Assembly: GCA_958496175.1 (NCBI GenBank)
Contig: OY292276.1
Coordinates: 10,062,001 to 10,126,000, forward strand
Length of the DNA stretch: 64,000 nucleotides
Reading direction: 5' to 3'
Source: Sisyra terminalis
Lineage: Eukaryota > Arthropoda > Insecta > Neuroptera > Sisyridae
Shown: positions 58,723 through 64,000 of the stretch, piece by piece
Layout: each line of letters starts with the position of its first letter
How positions within the stretch are numbered: the stretch's first letter is position 1
Notes under the pieces: generated by a model
The model's input: the letters and a program-made list of their open reading frames with translations, nothing else
Database searches by the model: none
What the model was told of the DNA's origin: nothing
Made by a program: the position numbers and the translations under genes

Positions 58723-59074
58723 TCTTTTTGCTTGTAACACTCTTCAAAAATATGAATTAAATAATTATTTTAACACAAATTATATAAATAAAAACGTCAA
58801 ATTCAAACGTTGCTAAGCTTTTTCCAAATAAATCACTGGAATCGATGATTACAAATAATATTAGACGTAAAAAGCAAGTAGGCGTAAAATTTATAAATAA
58901 ATAAATTCATTGTTAAAACATTGTTAAAACAAATTATTCGAATTTTTCTCGCCGTAAAAACCATCCTTGAAATCCAACGAACATTTAAAAAAAAAAAAAA
59001 TGGCCAAATTGGTCCAGGCGTTGTTGAGTTATGCGCTTACCAACACATTTTGCGATTCATTTTTATATTATAGA

Positions 59075-59138
59075 TATGAAAACAAAAAGAATTGGCTTTG
59101 ATAGTTATGTTGAAATTTTAAATATTTTATATTCTGGA
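59075..59138 (+). repeat. 64 bp direct repeat, right copy
   Basis: Starts TATGAAAACAAAAAGAATTG immediately after the element and ends TTCTGGA, matching 56981-57044 at 62 of 64 positions by my count. Confidence 0.92.
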
Positions 59139-60285
59139 TTGGTTTTGTATTATAATCAGCAAATAATTGCAACTGCGATTTATTTGATGAATGATTAGGG
59201 CTGTTTGATAAATGTGCGTTGTATGCTTAAGGTTGTTTAGAAGAAAATCACTAGCAATGAGAAAAAATTAAAATTAATACTGTAGGTAGTGAACTATTTG
59301 AGCCATGTCTCTGTAAAATTTCAATTCGATTTGGAGCATATTAACGGAGTAAAAAAATCGTAAAGTTGTGTAATTTTCAATCGTTTAACACATAGGGCAA
59401 ATAAAGAAAGTTATGCAGGATCGCAATCAATTCGTGATGGCTCTTTTCGTAGAAATGATCATTTTTTGAGAAAAACAGCGATGCATTCTTTGAAATATTC
59501 CACGTCGATCAAAACCAAAATCATTAACATTTGGGGGTTTCTAAGCAAAATATTTCAATCCAAAGATAGAGAGTCGTGTCAAAATTCAATGCGCCTGATA
59601 GAAATATCTACAATGCCTTCTCATAACCATAGAGAAATAGCCTTTATTTTCATAATTCCCCTGCGCACTTCTAAACAACCTTAAACGTGCAAATGTATAA
59701 GAATGCCAGCATTGTAATTTTAATCAAAAATAGGGTAGGAAGTTAAATTTTTATCAAAAAATTGAATTGACGAAAAAAACGAAAAAAAATAGTTTCGAAA
59801 TTGTACCAAAATTGTATCATCGTAAAAAATTAAAATTAAAAGAAAAAGCTCTCTTTTTTCAAGGATCTTATAAGCCGATCAAGCTCTTAATTTTTTTTAT
59901 AAAAGATACCATAACATATCCAAAATTCAAATAATTCGATTCACAAGTTTCTGAGAAAAAAATTTCTTTCTCATTTTCAGCGTTTTTGAATTTTTGAAGA
60001 AACGGTAATACATAGGGATCTGAAACTTACCGAATCAGTGTATCTTAATAGTACCAACATGCACTGAAATTATGAACCAAATACCTATCTGGGGCCTATG
60101 CACTATACTTATCGTCCTATGTCCTTTATTTGTATATTGGTTATCTCTTCTAAATTAAATAGTGAAATATTGGAGAAAAATGTTTGTTCTATAAATTTAA
60201 AAATATATTACAATCACATGCAAATCAATTTTGTCATCAATATTATCGATTTTTTGGTAACTTAAATACGACACATATGAATGTG

Positions 60286-60319
<34 letters not shown>

Positions 60320-61560
60320 GTGTGAAAATAGCATCAATGGTACAATAGAAAGTTGTAGATTCTGGCGAACTATTGATCATTCTTAAATTGTTTTTTTTCT
60401 AAAGAACATTTTAGAAGGACTCAGATTAATCTTCTAGAAAATTGATATTAAAGTCATTAGATAACATTAGTGGAGTATTAGAAATACGATCCACATATTC
60501 ACCGATAATTGAGCTTTATTGAAGGCACTAGCTCCAAACTGATCTAGAAATATAGGGAAACCTTACAAACCTGGTCACCAGAAATAAGTTCAAGGGGTTA
60601 CTAAAGTACTAAGTGTAATGAAAGAGTCGATGTTCTTGTCCATCAAGAGCCCAAGGCAACATTTAAAGGTCCATAACCTGTAGCCTGGTGTTACTATTTA
60701 AAATTGGTGGAAGATACTATGAAAAAATGGCTTTATAAAAAGCAATACTTAATATGAAAGAAAGAACACTACCGAACTAAAAACTATCCCTGAACTAGTG
60801 AGGTTAATAATAATCGACCAAAGCTGACTGAAGAAACAAGTAAGGATTCTCAAAATTGATATACGATTTCTTCGCAATCTGATGACGATCTCGATCTTAA
60901 ACCTTATCGTGCGTTGCATTTTTTTCAGTTAAGTAACTATCACTGTAGGTCCTTACAAATAAAGCTTCGGTCGTTAAAGATCTGGAAAACGCAAAAAATC
61001 TTCAATAACGAAGCTCTTTAAGTAATTTAAATAACTAATTTTGAATCGGTGCCAAACTATTAAACTTATTGGACTTAATAAAAAAAGTTCTTAGATCATA
61101 CATAAAAAATTTAAATGTCGAATTGGGAACCTTATTATTTTTGTCGGTCACTAAATGTGTTAATTGGATTACAGTAATTGTTCTTTTTAGGCACAAAAAT
61201 CGATGTTTAATGATATTAAAACGGGCGAAGTCGTAGAAAATTTACACTTTTATGAGTTTGAAATCTTCGTCTAATATCAAAAGAAAACAATAGCCTCATT
61301 GACATGGTTTAGCAGACCCTCTATTGGCAACCAGCACCAATTATTGAAAATTTCGGTTTCATACTTACACACCTAGTAAATAAAGGAAGTTGAGTTGGAA
61401 GAATTTTACCTATTTTTTTTATTTTTTCCTGTTGTAAAACTGTTAAAAGCTTTTCCATATCCAATCGAATGAAAATTGATATTTTTCTCGATATTTAATT
61501 AACGTTAAAAAAATTGGAAAAAGCACAAAGGGTTCTATTTTTAAGGGTTGAGGTAATTAA
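59139..61560. other. AT-rich non-coding with worn repeat fragments
   Basis: At about 59884 CAAGCTCTTAATTTTTTTTA resembles the internal box of the palindromic families, so a degraded member may lie at 59340-60020. A (TA)13 run is at 60294-60319. Broken frames at 60480-61000 match no family I can name. Confidence 0.4.
60294..60319. repeat. (TA)13 microsatellite
   Basis: Uninterrupted TA run. Confidence 0.95.
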
Positions 61561-62380
61561 AAACAGTATCATTGACTAATTTCGTATCAAACGGGAATAT
61601 CATCGATATTAATAAACACAAACGAGCCAATAAAGTTCACCCTAATTGGTTCATTGTTTGAAAAGAAAAATAAATTTACATGCGGCAAAGTTCGTTCACC
61701 CTTCGACAAATTACGAAAATCAAATAGGTGGTTGGTTTTCAGCGCGGTTCTATAAATCGGATCAAACAAGTTTGGGGTGGCCGGGGTTGGGCACCGAACA
61801 CCCGAGTATTTTCTACCTTGACGTATATATGCGCCTTTTCTTATATCACACATATAATGTAGGTAGTTGATTTTGTGTATCAAAGTTTTCTCGAGGATCA
61901 ATAGCTCTCCCTCGGGATATCTCAATCGCGAATATTCCGGCGGCCCCCCTGCCTCTTGGCCCCCATTGGCACACATTCACATCCCGATCCGGGTGTTATA
62001 TTATAATCTTTTGGCGCGTGATACATTGAAATGTAACATCGCAGCGTTACGTCGTTTCGATCTTATTTATCGTTGATCTCCATATTATATCACCGTATGC
62101 CTATTGTTGCGATTGATCGATTATTGCGTATACAATTTCCGTTAAAATGGATTTGAAGAAAAGGAGTGTTTTATTCTTTCTTATTTTTTTCTGAGAAATC
62201 GAAAACCGTTTTGTTGTCGCCTGTGCTATTACCATTTAGTTTTATCACACCACTTCGATTGGTACGCAGCTTTTTGTATCGACTTACAAAAAGCTTACCT
62301 TGTCGAGACGAAAATCCCTTAATCGAGCATAGGGAACAAAAATTCAAGGATATTATTTCTTCTAAAATTTAATCATAAAC
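61561..62380. other. GC-richer single-copy block
   Basis: Not repeated in the window. A 129-codon minus-strand frame (61587-61976) and opposing plus-strand frames overlap each other; none shows a domain. Candidate regulatory sequence or unrecognised exon. Confidence 0.35.
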
Positions 62381-62695
62381 TTGTTTTTAGGGTCGAGTTT
62401 AGTCCATTAGTGAAATATTTTAAATATTTTGTGATAAGGGTTTACCTAAGGGTGCAGAGGTATTTTTCAAATAGAGGTACTCAAAAGATAAACCTTCAAA
62501 AGGAAGCAAAATTATTAAATGTAAAAGCATAATTGCAGAAATAAATCGCAAATTTAGAAATAGTATAAAGGAATTTTCGAATTTGGTTTAGAAATTATTT
62601 TTCAAGTTTTATATGCTCAATTAGGCAGGAATACAAACGAATGGGAAGTATTTACCCCTGAAATAGGTAAAGTTTTAATAAAGGTAAAAATTTGG

Positions 62696-63537
62696 TGAAT
62701 TTACTACCCTATACCGATTAGGTAACTAAATTTTAAAGTGTGAATTTTCCGAATTTTTTTTTTGCCAATCGATGGGAAATCGTTCGTAGAGCTTTGTGAA
62801 ACGTTTGTGACAAAATAGTTTAGCGGTAATTAAATAAATGAGACAAATTAATTAATTAGTCATTGATATAGTAAAATGTTAAGAAAATATGGTTGAAAGC
62901 AATACAAAATAACAAAAATACGGAAAAATTTAGGAACCGGTTGGCTAAAATTAAAACTAAAAAAAAAGTTACGGAAAACTAAACAGAACCTCCCCCCTTC
63001 GAAAAAAAATGGAAAAAAAAGACAACTCAGAAATTAATTTTTTTCCTCAAATTGTATTTTCCCAAAGTTTTACAAAACTACAAAAATCGAAACATAATTA
63101 AACAGGCTTTTCTCTCAATTTTTTTCATCGTTTGTGAAAATCAACTTTTCACACAAAAATTTTTTTGAAAAAATACATATACGAAGTAGAACATTAAGTG
63201 TTTTTTGAAATTCAGAAAATATTTTCTACACTTTCTGGTTCCCCAACTTTTCCAAACTAGTAAAAATCAATACAATATTAAATGGGCTTTTGACACATTA
63301 ATTTTCATCGTTTGTGAACATCAAGTTTCCTCACAAAATTTTTTTGAAGATATATAAACGAAGTAGAACATTAAGTGTTTTTTGAAATTCGGAAAATATT
63401 TTCCACACTTTCTGGTTCAGTCAACTTTTCCAAATTAGTAAAAATCAATGCTATATTAAAAAGGCTTTTCACATATAAATTTCGGAAAATTCACACTTTA
63501 AAATTTTGATGGCTAATCGGTGTAGGATGAATTTACT
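62696..63537. mobile_element. Palindromic family F, free copy with 10 bp target duplication
   Basis: The element proper is 62706-63527, from CCCTATACCGATTAGG to the inverted CTAATCGGTGTAGGA. The exact direct repeat TGAATTTACT lies on both sides (62696-62705 and 63528-63537). The same body is nested in both hAT-type elements, so this copy proves family F moves on its own. It contains a unit of about 177 bp twice (GAAGTAGAACATTAAGTG at about 63184 and 63360). No coding capacity. A duplication of about 10 bp with long arms fits MULE-type elements best. Confidence 0.85.
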
Positions 63538-64000
63538 TTGTGTGTGTTTTGTAAGAAAAGAAGGGGTTGCATTGTTTAAAAAAAAAACTCATTTTTCCAC
63601 TATGTTGCACCGTCCAAAGACGGTGATTTTTGATTTTTTAAGGGTTGATTTCATTAGATGAAATACGACATATTTCAGATTTTTTCCCCGTTTTGTTAGA
63701 TATCTTAAAAGAATTAAAAAAAATTCCGAGAAGTTGTTTTCGGAAATTCAAAATTTTTATGCTCTATTTGGTAATAACAGAGAAAGGAAGAATGAAGATA
63801 ATTGGGTAAAATCTTAAGAAAAGTAAAAATGATGGAATTTTCTTTGCATTCGGTTTTCATGTTTATAAAGTGGGTTACATAGTTGGAAAGCTCATTTTCC
63901 AAGAAGGTTGTATGAAAAATTTATTTTCTGTCCAAAAAAATAAGACTTTTTTTTATCTTAGAGATAGCATTCAAAGGATGAGATTTGAGGTTCTGTTGAA
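63538..64000. other. AT-rich non-coding
   Basis: No gene or repeat is recognised; the minus-strand frame at 63714-63902 lacks a domain. Confidence 0.4.

Larger units (their letters stand above)
57045..59074. mobile_element. Helitron-like element between 64 bp direct repeats
   Basis: The plus strand starts CTAGCTGACCCAGCAAATTT and ends TTTTTATATTATAGA. On the minus strand this reads TC at one end and CTAG at the other, with A and T just outside, like the repeat at 23666-25551. Inside, on the plus strand, are two fragments of PIF1-like helicase (58085-58225 and 58515-58722). The helicase strand is opposite to the strand on which the ends read TC to CTAG, which is not the canonical Helitron layout. 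The classification is therefore Helitron-like, not settled. Confidence 0.65.

Noticed and set aside
60480..61000. A decayed transposase or retroelement polyprotein
   Set aside because: Translations contain short stretches without stops but no ordered family motif in any frame.
1..64000. tRNA, rRNA, CRISPR array, bacterial operon or prophage
   Set aside because: No TTCRANTC-type tRNA loops with matching stems, no rRNA-like stretch, no regularly spaced short repeats, and no compact coding arrangement were seen.

Overview
This window looks like AT-rich intergenic or intronic DNA from an animal, most probably an insect. The reasons are the long A/T runs, decayed Jockey-like and RTE-like LINE reverse transcriptases, a mariner transposase tail, Helitron-type PIF1 helicase pieces, and many non-autonomous DNA transposons with insect-style ends. 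The species cannot be named. I find no intact host protein gene, no rRNA or tRNA gene and no CRISPR array. Nearly every long open frame is either chance or a piece of a transposon.

Layout. 0-16 kb: a TTAA-flanked MITE (22-752), a mariner fragment (1741-1873), a Jockey-like LINE (3680-4515), an RTE-like fragment (6330-6480), an element with inverted ends (8236-9208), a TA-flanked palindrome (11042-12110) and a second TTAA family (13902-14655). 16-28 kb: a solo arm of a palindromic family, a 1.75 kb hAT-type element carrying a nested element, a second TTAA MITE copy, and two related Helitron-like repeats. 28-37 kb: hammerhead-like motifs, a 2.1 kb Harbinger-like element enclosing a 1.5 kb hairpin made of tandem units, and two adjacent LINE 3' ends, one interrupted by a 153 bp MITE with a 9 bp target duplication. 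40-47 kb: truncated and complete copies of one palindromic family, an endonuclease-domain remnant, and the second hAT-type copy. 49-55 kb: a segment present twice, once uninterrupted and once split by the TTAA MITE, plus a palindromic element and a 2.55 kb element with terminal inverted repeats. 57-59 kb: a Helitron-like element containing two helicase fragments and lying between 64 bp direct repeats. 62.7-63.5 kb: a free copy of the element nested in the hAT pair.

The most striking pattern is a set of palindromic (foldback) elements with different termini that share the same internal boxes in their arms. Read through by transcription, they would form long hairpin RNAs. The less AT-rich single-copy stretches (for example 15.4-16.0, 22.6-23.0, 38.5-39.5, 44.7-45.4, 51.8-52.8 and 61.6-62.4 kb) are where host regulatory sequence or exons are most likely, but none can be proved from this window.
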